A stretch of DNA of 64,000 nt from Fischerella muscicola SAG 1427-1 = PCC 73103 (GCF_000317245.1 NZ_AJLJ01000158.1:20948-84947); one strand, 5' to 3'; counted from the first letter of the stretch, positions 16,167 through 26,797 are shown. The notes: generated by a model from the letters alone, not told the origin. Numbers and translations: made by a program.

Positions 16167-17096
16167 ATGCGTTATTCTCTTGTTAGCCGCATCAGAGGCA
16201 CCATACTAGGGGCTTTAATTGGGGAAATCTTAGCCTTGGAAGGCGGGCAGATGCAAAAATTAGCACCTAGCTATTGGCATAAAATGACGATTCTGGGTGC
16301 TGAGAGTCTAATCGAACTGGGTAGATTCGATTTAGATGATTGGAGAAAGCGTCAGCAACAATCAGAAATTATTATTGAAAACAATACACACGCTTCATTA
16401 CAAGTAGTTTTGTCCGCACTACCAGTAACATTGTTTTTTCATGAACATACTATCAAATTGCGACAAAACTTGCTCAATGTAATCAAAATTTGGCATGGTA
16501 ACCGAGTTATAGAAGATTGGACTCTTGCAGTAGGCTATGCGATCGCTCAATCTTTCACAGAAAAACTTACTCCTGTTACCCTGATTCCACAAATAATTGG
16601 CTTTTTGGGAGAAACACCCACACCTGTGCCACAGATTTTATTGAAATTACACAATTTGTTAGAAAAACAAGTTGGATTAGAAATAATACAAGCTGAATTC
16701 TGTACAGAAGAAAAGCTCAGTTATAACCTAGCAATTGCTTTTTATTGCTTTCTTAGTAGCTTAGAAGACTTTCGCCTTTCAGTTTCACGAGCTACTCAAG
16801 TGAACTCGCGTTCGGTTTATATGAATGCAATTACTGCTGCTTTATCAGGAGCCTATAATGCTACAACAGGCATTCCTGTCAGTTGGCGGTTTTTACTTGC
16901 TAAAAACAGTCCGGCACAATGGCAAACAACGGACTTACCCCAAATGGTAAAATTAGCTGATATACTTGTGGCTACTTGGTCAGGAGTGTATCATTCTAGT
17001 TTGGATCAAGGTGAAGTGAGAGCGGAATGGCCTATAACTCTGAGTTACGCCTCCCTAGAGGCGATCGCAGCTCCTCGCGTAATTCGACTACGTTAG
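16167..17096 (+). CDS. ADP-ribosylglycohydrolase-like protein lacking catalytic Asp residues
   Basis: 309 residues. The start RIRGTILGALIGEILALEGG resembles the first helix of the ADP-ribosylglycohydrolase (DraG) fold. The segment near 250 (ITAALSGAYNATTGIPVSW) resembles the family's last conserved block. However, the magnesium-binding motifs are absent: there is no TDDT motif in the first third, and the usual GGDTDT reads VNSRSVYMN. It is therefore either a catalytically dead member or a distinct family with a similar fold. It follows aroQ by 141 bases with AT-rich, low-complexity DNA between, so a shared operon is uncertain. No signal peptide or membrane segment is seen. Confidence 0.6.
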   Translation: MRYSLVSRIRGTILGALIGEILALEGGQMQKLAPSYWHKMTILGAESLIELGRFDLDDWRKRQQQSEIIIENNTHASLQVVLSALPVTLFFHEHTIKLRQNLLNVIKIWHGNRVIEDWTLAVGYAIAQSFTEKLTPVTLIPQIIGFLGETPTPVPQILLKLHNLLEKQVGLEIIQAEFCTEEKLSYNLAIAFYCFLSSLEDFRLSVSRATQVNSRSVYMNAITAALSGAYNATTGIPVSWRFLLAKNSPAQWQTTDLPQMVKLADILVATWSGVYHSSLDQGEVRAEWPITLSYASLEAIAAPRVIRLR

Positions 17097-17382
17097 TATC
17101 ACTTCTGAGCAGAAAATAGGGATCAGGGATTAGAGATCGAGCATAAGGAAGAGGTTTTCATAATTAGTGATGAAATTTTTTGATCGGGACTACCTTACTT
17201 ATCGTGCGAAGTATAAACTATAAATATTATTTATTACAATAAATTAATTCTTAGTAAAAAAATATACTATATAAGGGAAAAACCTTAAAATGCAATTCGG
17301 ATTCTGTAGGTAGCAATTGTGGCAAGCGGGCTTCAAGTGTTTTTCCTCAAAGCAATCAATCAAGTAACTGCGGTCAGAAACG

Positions 17383-19989
17383 ATGAAAACGCAGCCTTTT
17401 TTGCAATCGTTGACTCAGCGATTTATTCACTGGAAGCGACTTTCCAAAGCCCTACACCGTTTACATTTATCGAAATCAACTGTGAAAGGCAAATATAACA
17501 AACAAAGAGCGCCAAACTCAAAGGCAACTACTAGTTGTCTATTTGGAAAACCTTCTCCTGTTGTTTTCGTAATTGCAGTGGTGTCTCTTACTGGTGTAAT
17601 GGGGCAAAAGTTATACAACCAACCCCAATTAAAGATGGGTAGCACTGCACCAGATACTATTCGGGCGCCCTACAGTAGTCTGATTGAAGATACAAACAAA
17701 ACAGAAGCACGGCGCAAAGATGTCAGTAAAGCATTTGTGCCAGTGTTGATGGTTGATGAAAACATTAATAATCAAATCAAGCTTAAATTACAAAAACTTT
17801 TCGCCAAGGGTAATGAAATTCGAGCTTCTGCCGGTGCTTTTCCTTTTTTTGATACTTTTGTTTTGTCCGTTTCTAGTCAGCGTTATCTGCGCTCCTGTGC
17901 TGACTCAGAATGGCAAGCCCTGGTAGTAGCTTTAGAACATACCAATGAACAAAAGTCAGGAGTATTAACTCAAAAACTCAAAGACATTTTCGCCAAAACC
18001 AGAGAACAAAATCTTAATAAGCCAAGAGTTGGAGACGCTGAAAACGTTTCCATACCATTACATCCAAATCGTACCGTATCCTCTTCGGAATCAAAGCCTT
18101 CCTTACTTACCATTACCTCAAAGCCGGAAGCCAAACCCATTGATTTTTTCCAAAGTGCGGAATTTACGCAAGCAATGGCAGAATTAGAAGCTTATCGGCT
18201 GAAGACTTCCACACAAAAATTGGTTTCACTCTTAGATAAAGTTTCTCAAGCACGCCAAGGGTATACCCAAGCCACCATCAAGTTGTCACAACTGCTGAGT
18301 GAAAACCCTCAAACTGCCTACGAATCAACTTTCTTCCTCCATTTATCTGATGAAGACTGGGCAAAAACCCAAAAGGGGATTCAGCAAAGTGCAGAGCGGA
18401 TTTTAGCTCAAGGTATCCCCCCAGGACTACCTCCCTCTATTTTACAAAATGCAGTTAATTTGCATGTGCATAACTTGGTACCAAAACAAGCAGAATCTTT
18501 TGCCCAGAAACTGCTAGTGAATATTTTGGAACCGAATCTCAAACAAGATGAAGAACAAACCCAATTACAAGCAGCAATGGCAGCTGCGGAAGTCAAGCCT
18601 GTAGTTGTGGCGGTAGAGCAAGGTGAAATAATTATCCGCAAGGGCGATCGCATTACAGGCTGGCATTTAGATATACTAGAACACTATCACCTGCTGCGTC
18701 GGGAAATTAACTGGCTGGGATTGCTATATTTGGCAGGAACAGTCAGCAGTGGCGTCGGAATTTTTACTTTAGTTGAACGAAGTATTAAATATCGATGGCG
18801 ACAAAGCGATCGCCTGTTGGTATTGTTGCTGACTTTAAGTACGCCTTTGGTACTTACCATGGGTACACCTTACACCACTTGGAGTGGTGTGGGTTTATTG
18901 CTGGGTAGCTTTTACGGTGCAACTGCGGGTGTGACAGTGGTAGGATTGCTGATGATATTATTAGGTATAAGCCTAGAAATCAGTAAAGTATCACTGTTCG
19001 CAGGTGCTGCTGGGGGATTGTTAGGCAGTTGTATGGCCCATCGGCTGCGATCGCGTGAGGAATTAGCACTCTTGAGTGTGGCGATCGCTTTAACTGAAGG
19101 CGGTGTTTACCTACTCGTTCAAATCTTCTTAGGTGCAGCATTTGGCCCTTCTTTTTATGTTGTACTCAAAGAAGCAGGGTTTTTTGCCTTATCTGGTTTA
19201 GCTTGGAGTATTGTGGCTTTAGGGTTAAGCCCTTATTTAGAAAAATTATTTGATTTAGTTACTCCGATTCGCTTGGCAGAACTAGCAAGTCCTAACCGTC
19301 CTCTATTAAAAAAACTGGCAACAGTCGCTCCTGGGACTTTTCAGCATACGCTATTTGTCGCTACTTTGGCTGAAGCTGCTGCCAAAGAATTAGGATGCAA
19401 CATTGAATTAGTCAGGGCTGGGACACTATATCATGATATTGGTAAAATGCATGACCCCCTATCATTTATTGAAAATCAAATGGGGGGGCCAAACAAGCAT
19501 GATACAGAAATAAAAGACCCTTGGCATAGTGCTGACATCATTAAAAAGCATGTCAGTGAAGGTTTGGCAATGGCAAAAAAATACAGTTTACCTTCCTCTA
19601 TTCAAGCTTTTATTCCAGAACATCAAGGCACGATGCAAATAGCTTATTTCTATCATCAAGCTCAACAGATGGCAAAAGAAGATCCTAGCTTGACAGTAGA
19701 TGAGGCAGACTTTCGCTACGATGGGCCTATTCCTCAATCACGGGAAACAGGAATTGTCATGTTAGCAGATTCCTGTGAAGCAGCATTGCGATCGCTCAAA
19801 GATGCTAGTTGTGAACAAGCTTTGGTAATGGTTAACAATATTCTCCGTGCTAGATGGAAAGACAAGCAATTAGTAGATTCAGGGCTAACACGGGAAGAAA
19901 TGACCAGAATTGCCGAAATTTTTGTCGAAGTTTGGCAACAATTCCATCATAAACGTATTGCTTATCCAAAATTAAAATCTGGAAATTAA
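17383..19989 (+). CDS. 7TM-HD family phosphodiesterase (PgpH-like, c-di-AMP)
   Basis: 868 residues. Residues 1-55 are basic, a first membrane helix lies at about 58-76, then an extracytoplasmic 7TMR-HDED domain reaches about 420. Around 430-630 are seven further helices (7TMR). The cytoplasmic HD domain has His655 in FQHTLF and His684-Asp685 in YHDIGKM, followed by HxxH-type residues (NKHD, PEHQG). This is the architecture of PgpH, which hydrolyses cyclic di-AMP. The second messenger controls potassium and osmotic balance in cyanobacteria. The gene converges on glgA, with a hairpin in the 47-base gap. Confidence 0.9.
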   Translation: MKTQPFLQSLTQRFIHWKRLSKALHRLHLSKSTVKGKYNKQRAPNSKATTSCLFGKPSPVVFVIAVVSLTGVMGQKLYNQPQLKMGSTAPDTIRAPYSSLIEDTNKTEARRKDVSKAFVPVLMVDENINNQIKLKLQKLFAKGNEIRASAGAFPFFDTFVLSVSSQRYLRSCADSEWQALVVALEHTNEQKSGVLTQKLKDIFAKTREQNLNKPRVGDAENVSIPLHPNRTVSSSESKPSLLTITSKPEAKPIDFFQSAEFTQAMAELEAYRLKTSTQKLVSLLDKVSQARQGYTQATIKLSQLLSENPQTAYESTFFLHLSDEDWAKTQKGIQQSAERILAQGIPPGLPPSILQNAVNLHVHNLVPKQAESFAQKLLVNILEPNLKQDEEQTQLQAAMAAAEVKPVVVAVEQGEIIIRKGDRITGWHLDILEHYHLLRREINWLGLLYLAGTVSSGVGIFTLVERSIKYRWRQSDRLLVLLLTLSTPLVLTMGTPYTTWSGVGLLLGSFYGATAGVTVVGLLMILLGISLEISKVSLFAGAAGGLLGSCMAHRLRSREELALLSVAIALTEGGVYLLVQIFLGAAFGPSFYVVLKEAGFFALSGLAWSIVALGLSPYLEKLFDLVTPIRLAELASPNRPLLKKLATVAPGTFQHTLFVATLAEAAAKELGCNIELVRAGTLYHDIGKMHDPLSFIENQMGGPNKHDTEIKDPWHSADIIKKHVSEGLAMAKKYSLPSSIQAFIPEHQGTMQIAYFYHQAQQMAKEDPSLTVDEADFRYDGPIPQSRETGIVMLADSCEAALRSLKDASCEQALVMVNNILRARWKDKQLVDSGLTREEMTRIAEIFVEVWQQFHHKRIAYPKLKSGN

Positions 19990-19993
19990 TGCT

Positions 19994-20018
19994 AGAGACG
20001 TTGCACTGCAACGTCTCT
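19994..20018. repeat. 25-base hairpin repeat, AGAGAYGTTGCA family, copy 2
   Basis: AGAGACGTTGCA and TGCAACGTCTCT pair over 12 bases with a single central base. It lies in the short gap between the convergent pgpH-like and glgA genes, where a two-way terminator is expected. It matches the 2467-2491 hairpin in length and design. Confidence 0.7.
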
Positions 20019-20036
20019 ACAAGTCCAAAATTATGA

Positions 20037-21470
20037 CTAAGATTGCAAAGCTAAATCAGGTTGTTCTGCTTTTGGTTCTGGCTGTTCCTCTTCTTCAGGC
20101 AAGCCTAACATTGAGCGATAGAGTTTCACGTACTGTTTAGTAGAGCTATACCAACTAAAGTCCTGGCTCATGCCGCGTTTTTGTAAATCTTGCCAGTAAT
20201 CTTTATATTGGAAGCCTTCCCAAGCGCGAACCATACAGGTGAATAAATCTAATGGTTCATAGCGGTCAAAACAATAACCAGTACCACTATGATGCGCGGG
20301 GACATGGTGGGATACAGTATCCACTAATCCTCCGGTACGGCGGACAATGGGTATGGAACCATAACGCAAAGCCATCATTTGGCTAATACCACAGGGTTCA
20401 AAACGGCTAGGCATTAGAAAAGCATCGGAGCCAGCATAGATACGACGGGCTAGGGCATCATTATAAAGTAAATAGGTTTTCATGCGTCCAGGGAAGCGCG
20501 ATGCCATCTGCCATAATTGGCTTTCGTAGTAGCGATCGCCTGTACCCAAAACGATAAACTGGGCATCGGTATAAGACATAAACCGATCCAGAATATTCAA
20601 GACTAAATCAATGCCTTTTTGTTCTACTAGGCGCGTCACCATTCCCACCAAAAAGGCGTTTGAGTTAACTTCTAATCCTACTTCTTCTTGTAAAGCAATT
20701 TTATTGGCTTTGCGCTTATCTATGGTGTCGGTGGTAAAGTTTTGGGCAATATATTTGTCAGTTGCTGGGTCGTAAACTTCTGTATCAATCCCATTGACAA
20801 TCCCAGATAATTTACCACTGATAAAGGACATTAAACCTTCTAAAGTTTCGCCATAGGTAGCTGTTTTGATTTGTTCGGCATAAGTTGGAGAAACAGTTGT
20901 CACCCTATCAGCATATTGGACAGCCGCAGCCATGGTGTTGTGTCCTTGCATATACCAAGGACACCAGGTAATTTTCTCTAAATACCAGCGCCACGGGCCT
21001 TGATATGCCAGGTTATGAATTGTGAATACACTGGTAATATCAGGAGACTGGTGCATCCAAACGGGAACCATCCCTGTGTGCCAATCGTGACAATGAACAA
21101 TCTCTGGCTTCCAGTAATTCCAGCAAAACTCGGCTGCACCATTAGCAAACAAAGTAAACCGCCAGTGTTCATCTTCTCCAGAGTAGATGCGACGAGGCCA
21201 AAAAGCTGGGTGTCCAAAGAGATACAGTGGCACATCAGTGCCAGGTAGGACACTTTCGTAAACTGTAAAGTCCTGGAACATGGCATATCCATGCCAAATA
21301 GGGTCTTTGGGAATCTCCATTTTGTCTGGCAGAAAGCCGTAGTAAGGCAGGAAAATCCGGACATCATGCCCCATTTTTCTCAGGACTTTAGGTAGTGCGC
21401 CGACGACATCACCCATTCCACCGACTTTCGCAACGGGAGCTGCTTCTGCTGCAACAAATAGAATCCGCAT
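20037..21470 (-). CDS. glgA: Glycogen synthase (ADP-glucose)
   Basis: 477 residues, GT5 family. It adds glucose from ADP-glucose to the non-reducing end of glycogen. The ADP-glucose binding motif [13 protein letters not shown] starts at Lys15. The GT-B C-terminal half has [16 protein letters not shown] and the retaining-enzyme motif [12 protein letters not shown], with the Glu that contacts the sugar. A short Glu/Pro-rich tail ([14 protein letters not shown]) ends the protein. Cyanobacteria often have two GlgA forms; which one this is cannot be told here. It is monocistronic. Confidence 0.96.
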   Translation of the reverse strand: MRILFVAAEAAPVAKVGGMGDVVGALPKVLRKMGHDVRIFLPYYGFLPDKMEIPKDPIWHGYAMFQDFTVYESVLPGTDVPLYLFGHPAFWPRRIYSGEDEHWRFTLFANGAAEFCWNYWKPEIVHCHDWHTGMVPVWMHQSPDITSVFTIHNLAYQGPWRWYLEKITWCPWYMQGHNTMAAAVQYADRVTTVSPTYAEQIKTATYGETLEGLMSFISGKLSGIVNGIDTEVYDPATDKYIAQNFTTDTIDKRKANKIALQEEVGLEVNSNAFLVGMVTRLVEQKGIDLVLNILDRFMSYTDAQFIVLGTGDRYYESQLWQMASRFPGRMKTYLLYNDALARRIYAGSDAFLMPSRFEPCGISQMMALRYGSIPIVRRTGGLVDTVSHHVPAHHSGTGYCFDRYEPLDLFTCMVRAWEGFQYKDYWQDLQKRGMSQDFSWYSSTKQYVKLYRSMLGLPEEEEQPEPKAEQPDLALQS

Positions 21471-21627
21471 GGTAATTTTTGCTTCCCCAAATTTGCCTAC
21501 GTGTTAAAATTTACTCTGCTAAAATACCAGTTAACTCTGGTAGATATATTTAGCAATTGCAATCTTTCTTAATAACATCACAATAACAGTTATCAGTGAC
21601 CAGTTATCAGTTGTCAGTTTTATAACT

Positions 21628-21648
21628 GTTCACTGTTCACTGTTCACT
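21628..21648. repeat. Heptamer tandem repeat GTTCACT x3
   Basis: Three exact copies of GTTCACT between glgA and hemC. Heptanucleotide tandem repeats are a known trait of heterocystous cyanobacterial genomes; others lie at 47061-47102 and 58453-58487. Confidence 0.75.
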
Positions 21649-21659
21649 AATAACTGAAT

Positions 21660-22631
21660 TTAAGAACCACGCTGGATCTCGGCAAAAATTTGATCCAAAA
21701 TTTCCTGCGCTCCTTGTCCCCGCATTTGCTTGGCTAGTTGTGTGCCTAGCTGTTCTGCGTCTTTGGTTTCGCCAGAAATTGTATCTTTGACCACTTTTTG
21801 ACCATCGACACTGGCAACAATACCTGTTAATGTTAAATTGCTACCATTGATTTCAGTATTTACACCAATTGGTACTTGACAACCACCTTCGAGTTCCCGC
21901 AAGAAAGCGCGTTCTGCTAAACAGCGATCGCGTGTTTCAGGATGTTCAATGGCTTTCAGTAAAGATATCAGTTCTGTATCTTCAGCGCGACATTCAATAC
22001 CCAATGCACCTTGGCCAACGGCGTGCAGGGAAATTTCTTTGGGGAGAACTTGATGAATGCGATCGCCCATTCCCAAACGTTGTAACCCAGCCACAGCCAA
22101 AATCAAAGCATCATATTCACCTGCATCCAGCTTGGCCATGCGTGTGTTCAAGTTACCACGCACATCTTTAAATGTGAAATGGGGGAATTGATGCCGTAAC
22201 TGTGCTAAACGTCGTAGAGAAGATGTACCAATCACCGCCCCTTCTGGTAAGGTGTCAATTTGCTTGTCTTTGTGCTTTTCATGCACTACAAGCGCATCGG
22301 CAGGATTTTCCCGTTCGGTAATTGCTGCTAAAACTAAACCCTCTGGTAAGCGAGTCGGTAGATCCTTGAGAGAATGAACAGCAAAATCAATCTCCTGATT
22401 GATCATTCCCAGTTCGAGTTCTTTGGTAAACAGTCCTTTATCACCAATCTTGGCTAATGCCACATCCAAGATTTTGTCGCCATGAGTGGCCATCGTGTGG
22501 ACTTCAAAAGTAATATCTGGAAAGCTTTTTTGCAGTTGTTCTTGTACCCAATAAGTCTGAATCAGAGCAAGTTGGCTTTTACGAGAACCAATGCGGATTG
22601 TACGGCTCGGACTGGAAACCACTGATGTCAT
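21660..22631 (-). CDS. hemC: Porphobilinogen deaminase (hydroxymethylbilane synthase)
   Basis: 323 residues. It joins four porphobilinogens into hydroxymethylbilane, the tetrapyrrole precursor for haem, chlorophyll and phycobilins. Visible marks are [10 protein letters not shown] near residue 14, [10 protein letters not shown] at about 84-93 with the catalytic Asp90, the Arg-rich [10 protein letters not shown] near 137-146, and [12 protein letters not shown], in which Cys251 carries the dipyrromethane cofactor. Length is usual. It is alone on the minus strand, divergent from the lipid kinase gene. Confidence 0.97.
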   Translation of the reverse strand: MTSVVSSPSRTIRIGSRKSQLALIQTYWVQEQLQKSFPDITFEVHTMATHGDKILDVALAKIGDKGLFTKELELGMINQEIDFAVHSLKDLPTRLPEGLVLAAITERENPADALVVHEKHKDKQIDTLPEGAVIGTSSLRRLAQLRHQFPHFTFKDVRGNLNTRMAKLDAGEYDALILAVAGLQRLGMGDRIHQVLPKEISLHAVGQGALGIECRAEDTELISLLKAIEHPETRDRCLAERAFLRELEGGCQVPIGVNTEINGSNLTLTGIVASVDGQKVVKDTISGETKDAEQLGTQLAKQMRGQGAQEILDQIFAEIQRGS

Positions 22632-22872
22632 AAATCAATTATGTCAAAGGGCAGAGATAAATTCACTTCATCTAGACTACCGCAGTGGGTGACGTTCGGC
22701 GTTGCACTCTGCCAATAGCTATTAAGTTTCTTTTTTTAGCTTTACTTATCTTTACAAGTTTTGTTGTTTGTAGCCAAGATTAAAAAGACTATCGTAAGGG
22801 AGAAGCTTTAATTCTACAAATGCGCTACGAATTAATTTGATAACTTTGAATATTTTAAATGAATCGCAATAT

Positions 22873-23874
22873 ATGAAACGTTCAGCCTGCCTCATCTTTA
22901 ATCCAGTTGCAGGTCAGGGTGACTCCGAGCAAGAACTGGCACAGATTCGAGCTTTGTTAGAGCCAGAAATTGACCTGGATATCCACTTTACAACTGAAGA
23001 AATTTGTGCCGATCAACTAGCCCATGAAGCAGTGGAAAGAGGGGTAGATGCCATCATTGCTTCTGGAGGAGATGGTACTCTATCAGCAGCAGCTGCTGCT
23101 GTAGTGGGTAGTGATATTCCTTTTGGAATTATTTCTCGCGGAACAGCAAATGCTTTTGCTACAGCTTTAGGCATACCAGACACAATTGAAGGTGCTTGCA
23201 AAACAATTTTGCAGGGTGGCACACGAATTGTAGATACTGCCACTTGCAATGGTTATCCCATGGTACTGCTGACAGGCATTGGCTTTGAAGCAGAAACCGT
23301 GGAAAAAGCAGATCGGGAATCGAAAAATCGTTTTGGTTTCTTGGCTTATATCATAGCTGGATTCAAACAATTAAGTGAATTACAGTCATTTGATGTCGAA
23401 ATTGAAACTGAAGATAAGGTAATTTCAACTTGTGCAGCAGCAGTGACAGTAGCAAATGCTGCACCTGCGACATCTGTTTTAGCGCAAGGGCCAGCAGGAC
23501 TGATTGTAGATGATGGATTTTTGGATTTAACTATAGTAGCTCCAGTGAATAGAGCAGCTGCGATCGCAGCAACATTTCATTTGTTTCAGACTGCTTCTGC
23601 GGGTAATCCAGCTGAAAGAAATGATATTGGCTACCTACGAGCTAAAAAATTTAAAATTACAACCGACCCACCTCAAAAAGTTGTTGTTGATGGTGAAGTT
23701 TTAGGTAAAACTCCAGTTGAAATTGAGTGTCTGCCAGCAAGTTTAAAAGTTTTTGTACCACTCTTGGAACAAGAACTTCCACCTCTAGAAAAATTAGAGG
23801 GATTACCTAACTTAACCATTCAGGTTAAACAAGCCGATAAACCTCTTAATTTTGGGGTATTATCCCGCCCTTGA
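22873..23874 (+). CDS. YegS/DAGK-type lipid kinase
   Basis: 333 residues from ATG 22873. A longer frame opens at TTG 22837, but family members begin close to the MKRSACLIFNPVAGQG segment, so the ATG is preferred. The catalytic domain holds FNPVAGQG at 8-15, the nucleotide-binding GGDGTLSAAA at about 67-76 and SRGTANAFA near 92. The C-terminal beta-domain contains the DGE-type motif (VVVDGEVLG) near 275. These enzymes phosphorylate diacylglycerol or a related lipid. Neighbours do not reveal the substrate. Confidence 0.88.
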   Translation: MKRSACLIFNPVAGQGDSEQELAQIRALLEPEIDLDIHFTTEEICADQLAHEAVERGVDAIIASGGDGTLSAAAAAVVGSDIPFGIISRGTANAFATALGIPDTIEGACKTILQGGTRIVDTATCNGYPMVLLTGIGFEAETVEKADRESKNRFGFLAYIIAGFKQLSELQSFDVEIETEDKVISTCAAAVTVANAAPATSVLAQGPAGLIVDDGFLDLTIVAPVNRAAAIAATFHLFQTASAGNPAERNDIGYLRAKKFKITTDPPQKVVVDGEVLGKTPVEIECLPASLKVFVPLLEQELPPLEKLEGLPNLTIQVKQADKPLNFGVLSRP

Positions 23875-23943
23875 ATCTGATTTTCACCTCATGTGAAAAA
23901 TTACTAATACTTAAAAAAAACTACACTTTGTAGGGGCAATTAA

Positions 23944-24067
23944 TAGACCTCTTGCAAAAGTCGAATGAACTCCCCTCAATCCCCTTGTCAACGGGGGGAA
24001 GATTTAGTTCCCTCCCCGTTTAGGGGGAGGGTTAGGGTGGGATAAAAATATTTTTGCAAGAGGTCTA
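23944..24067. mobile_element. 124-bp MITE-like element with 16-bp terminal inverted repeats
   Basis: Both ends carry TAGACCTCTTGCAAAA (23944-23959 and, inverted, 24052-24067), a perfect 16-base terminal repeat. Inside are G-rich and C-rich inverted pieces (CCCTCCCC and GGGGGAGGG) that would form a second stem. There is no coding capacity. Ends beginning with TA fit insertion at a TA target, as with IS630/Tc1-type elements. It sits 70 bases after the lipid kinase gene. Confidence 0.85.
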
Positions 24068-24515
24068 ATGAATTTCCCCCACCGTGAAAATCAGAATTTA
24101 GACTTTGTTTACATAAGTCCTAAATTATCCCTTGACTTAACTTTCTCGCTCTCCAAACCAATTATATTTGCCCAAAACTTTTCAAACATCCTCTTAGTAT
24201 CAAGCTAAAATTTAACTATTATTTTACTATGAGGTTGATGTTACATTTACTTAAGCTTAATGTTCACAGTTTATTCGTACTGTATTAATATTATTTCAAT
24301 ACATCTAATAAAATAAGAATATCTAAAAGTCTTACTCGTATAAATTTCTCAATTAGCAGTTCAGGAAAAATATACTGACATTGATTCTAAGAAAATAAAT
24401 ACTAAGTAGTATAGTCTTGGATGTTGTCATGTGTAATTAAAAAATTACACGTATAAAAAATACTTATTAAAAATAATACTAGCTAATTTCACTGGTTAGT
24501 AATTTAGCATTCAGA
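24068..24515. other. Upstream region of the Ser/Thr kinase, no gene seen
   Basis: 448 AT-rich bases between the MITE-like element and the kinase gene. A short inverted pair, GTGTAATT and AATTACAC at about 24430-24450, is the only structure I noticed. It likely contains the kinase promoter. Confidence 0.45.
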
Positions 24516-25634
24516 ATGCACGATATGAGTCAGTATCTTCTCTCTCTAATTGGGATCACCCTTCGGAATCGTTACAAGATTATTAAACTTTTAGGGAGTG
24601 GAGGTTCTGGCGATACTTACTTGGCTGTTGATTTAGATTTGCCAGGGATACCTTATTGTGTAGTTAAACATTTTAAGCCTAAGAATCTAAATCCGGCTCA
24701 TGTGCCAATTGCTAAAAATTTATTTGCAAAAGAAGCAGAAGTTTTATATCAGCTAGGCGACAATCACAACCAAATTCCTCGCTTATTTGCCCATTTTGAT
24801 GAAAATGGTGATTTTTATCTTGTTCAGGAATTTATTGATGGTCATGACCTAACCCAAGAAATTTCTCCTGGTATATGTCTAAATGAAGATGTGGTTTTTA
24901 ACCTATTACGGGAAATTCTAGAAGTAGTGGTTTTTGTCCACCAAAATAACATTATTCATCGGGATATTAAGCCTCAAAATTTAATGCGACGACATAGTGA
25001 CGGAAAAATTGTATTGATTGATTTTGGCAGTATTAAAAAAATTGGTGGTTTGGGAATCAATGAGTTTGGACAAACTAGTGTCACGGTTGTTGTGGGTACT
25101 CCTGGCTATATGTCTAGTGAACAGAGCAAGGGTAAACCACAATTGTGCAGCGATATTTATGCGGTTGGGATGATTGGTATTCAAGCTCTGACAGGATTAA
25201 AATCTGACCAAATACCAAAAGATCCCAACACAGGAGAAATTATCTGGCGCGATCGCATCAGGGTAAGCGACAGTCTCGCAAATGTGATAGATAAAATGGT
25301 GTGCGATCGCTCTAGTAAGCGCTATCAGTCAGCATTAGAAGCTCTAGAAGCACTGATTGTTGCTAGGGATTTATCTTTGTCTTCTTTACGTGTGATCAAA
25401 GACAAAACCATTCATAATAATTCTTCTGTTGCCTATAAAAAAAATCTTTTACTTCTGGGCTTGGGGTTTGGTGCTAGCACAAGTTTATTGATAATCTTCA
25501 TTTTTTATATATTCTTACAAACAAGTATATTCAATGTAAATCAACCTCCATACTCGCTCAGGTTTATCAAACAGTTTTTTGAACCAGTTCGAGAAAATTT
25601 ACATAATTTAAAAATTCCAAAATCAGATAATTAA
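24516..25634 (+). CDS. Membrane-anchored Ser/Thr protein kinase
   Basis: 372 residues, Hanks-type kinase. The domain runs from about residue 18 to 285: the glycine loop LGSGGSGDTYLA, the Lys in CVVKHFKP, the catalytic loop HRDIKPQN with Asp150, the metal-binding DFG at 169-171, and the GTPGYMSSEQ activation-segment end. A single helix at about 309-332 anchors it, leaving only about 40 residues outside. So it has no large sensor domain of its own. The PstS-like gene begins 86 bases downstream on the same strand and may supply the sensing part. ATG 24525 (MSQYLL) is a possible alternative start. Confidence 0.93.
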   Translation: MHDMSQYLLSLIGITLRNRYKIIKLLGSGGSGDTYLAVDLDLPGIPYCVVKHFKPKNLNPAHVPIAKNLFAKEAEVLYQLGDNHNQIPRLFAHFDENGDFYLVQEFIDGHDLTQEISPGICLNEDVVFNLLREILEVVVFVHQNNIIHRDIKPQNLMRRHSDGKIVLIDFGSIKKIGGLGINEFGQTSVTVVVGTPGYMSSEQSKGKPQLCSDIYAVGMIGIQALTGLKSDQIPKDPNTGEIIWRDRIRVSDSLANVIDKMVCDRSSKRYQSALEALEALIVARDLSLSSLRVIKDKTIHNNSSVAYKKNLLLLGLGFGASTSLLIIFIFYIFLQTSIFNVNQPPYSLRFIKQFFEPVRENLHNLKIPKSDN

Positions 25635-25720
25635 GATTTTCAAGTTTTTTGCATCTACCATTTCATAATTTCCGGCTAGATACCGGAAAGGCAATTTAAC
25701 AAAGCAATAAAACAATAGTT

Positions 25721-26797
25721 ATGGAAAATACAAATCAAAGAAGAACACCTATTAATGGAGAAATTTGGCTTTTTCTTAGAGGCTTGATAATTGGTAAAAT
25801 ATTGACCATTTTGGTACTGGGTGGAGTGGCATGGTGGCTGTTAAGACCATACACATTAGTTCGCAAAAACACAGTTGCTACCTCTAGTCAAAATTCCAAT
25901 CCAGCCTCATCTGTTGGATCTAACTTTCAGAGTGTTGCGAATGTTCCAGTTGCAGCAGCTAACTACGGTGGTAGTGCAGCTTGGGCGCCAATCCGCCAAT
26001 TAATCGATTCACAAATCCAAAGCGATCGCCCAGAATTACAGTTGCGCTACCAAAACCCAAATAATAGCAATCCCAGTTCTAGTTCTGGTATACGTATGTT
26101 GCTAGATGGGAAACTAGATTTTGCTCAGTCTTCCCGTCCCCTCACAGATGCAGAGTATTCTCTAGCCAAGCAAAAAGATTTTACCCTTGAACAACGTCAA
26201 GTTGCCACGGATGGTATTGCAGTAGTAGCCAACCCATCTTTGCAAGTGCCAGGTTTAACCGTTGATCAGTTGCAGCAGATTTATTTAGGGCAAATTACTA
26301 ATTGGAAACAGGTAGGCGGGCCAGACTTGCCCATTACCCCTTTCTCGCAACGTTTAGAAAAAGCAGATACAGCAATCTTCTCTGGTAACAAAAACTTGCA
26401 GAGTCAACCACTTGGCTCTAATGTCAAATATGTTTCATCAACTACAGAAGCAATACGACAAGTCAGTAAAATCCCTGGTGGTGTATATTATGCCTCGGCT
26501 CGTGCAGTAGTTCCCCAATGCACCGTCAAGCCTTTACCATTGGGTCTGACACCTACACAATTAATTTCACCATACCGTGAATCATTAGTAACACCTGAAC
26601 AATGCCCACGCCAGCGTAATCAAATCAACACTGAAGCCATCAAAAATGGTAGCTATCCAATAACAACTAACTTGTTTGTAATTATTAAGCAAAACAACGG
26701 ACAAGCACAGCAAATTGGTGAAGCTTACGCCCAAATTTTACTCACAGATCAAGGACAAAAAGCGATTGAGCGAGCCGGGTTTGCAGGAGTTCGCTAG
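25721..26797 (+). CDS. Membrane-anchored PstS-like substrate-binding protein
   Basis: 358 residues. An N-terminal helix at about 17-43 (LFLRGLIIGKILTILVLGGV) follows a short cytoplasmic stretch and is not followed by a cleavage site, so it looks like a membrane anchor. A Ser/Asn-rich linker leads to a phosphate-binding-protein-like domain from about residue 75: YGGSAAWAPIRQ, SSGIRMLLDGKLDFAQSSRP and LQQIYLGQITNWKQVGG are PstS-type blocks. No Pst permease genes are nearby. With a kinase gene just upstream, a sensing partner is a more likely role than transport, but this is inference. Confidence 0.85.
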   Translation: MENTNQRRTPINGEIWLFLRGLIIGKILTILVLGGVAWWLLRPYTLVRKNTVATSSQNSNPASSVGSNFQSVANVPVAAANYGGSAAWAPIRQLIDSQIQSDRPELQLRYQNPNNSNPSSSSGIRMLLDGKLDFAQSSRPLTDAEYSLAKQKDFTLEQRQVATDGIAVVANPSLQVPGLTVDQLQQIYLGQITNWKQVGGPDLPITPFSQRLEKADTAIFSGNKNLQSQPLGSNVKYVSSTTEAIRQVSKIPGGVYYASARAVVPQCTVKPLPLGLTPTQLISPYRESLVTPEQCPRQRNQINTEAIKNGSYPITTNLFVIIKQNNGQAQQIGEAYAQILLTDQGQKAIERAGFAGVR

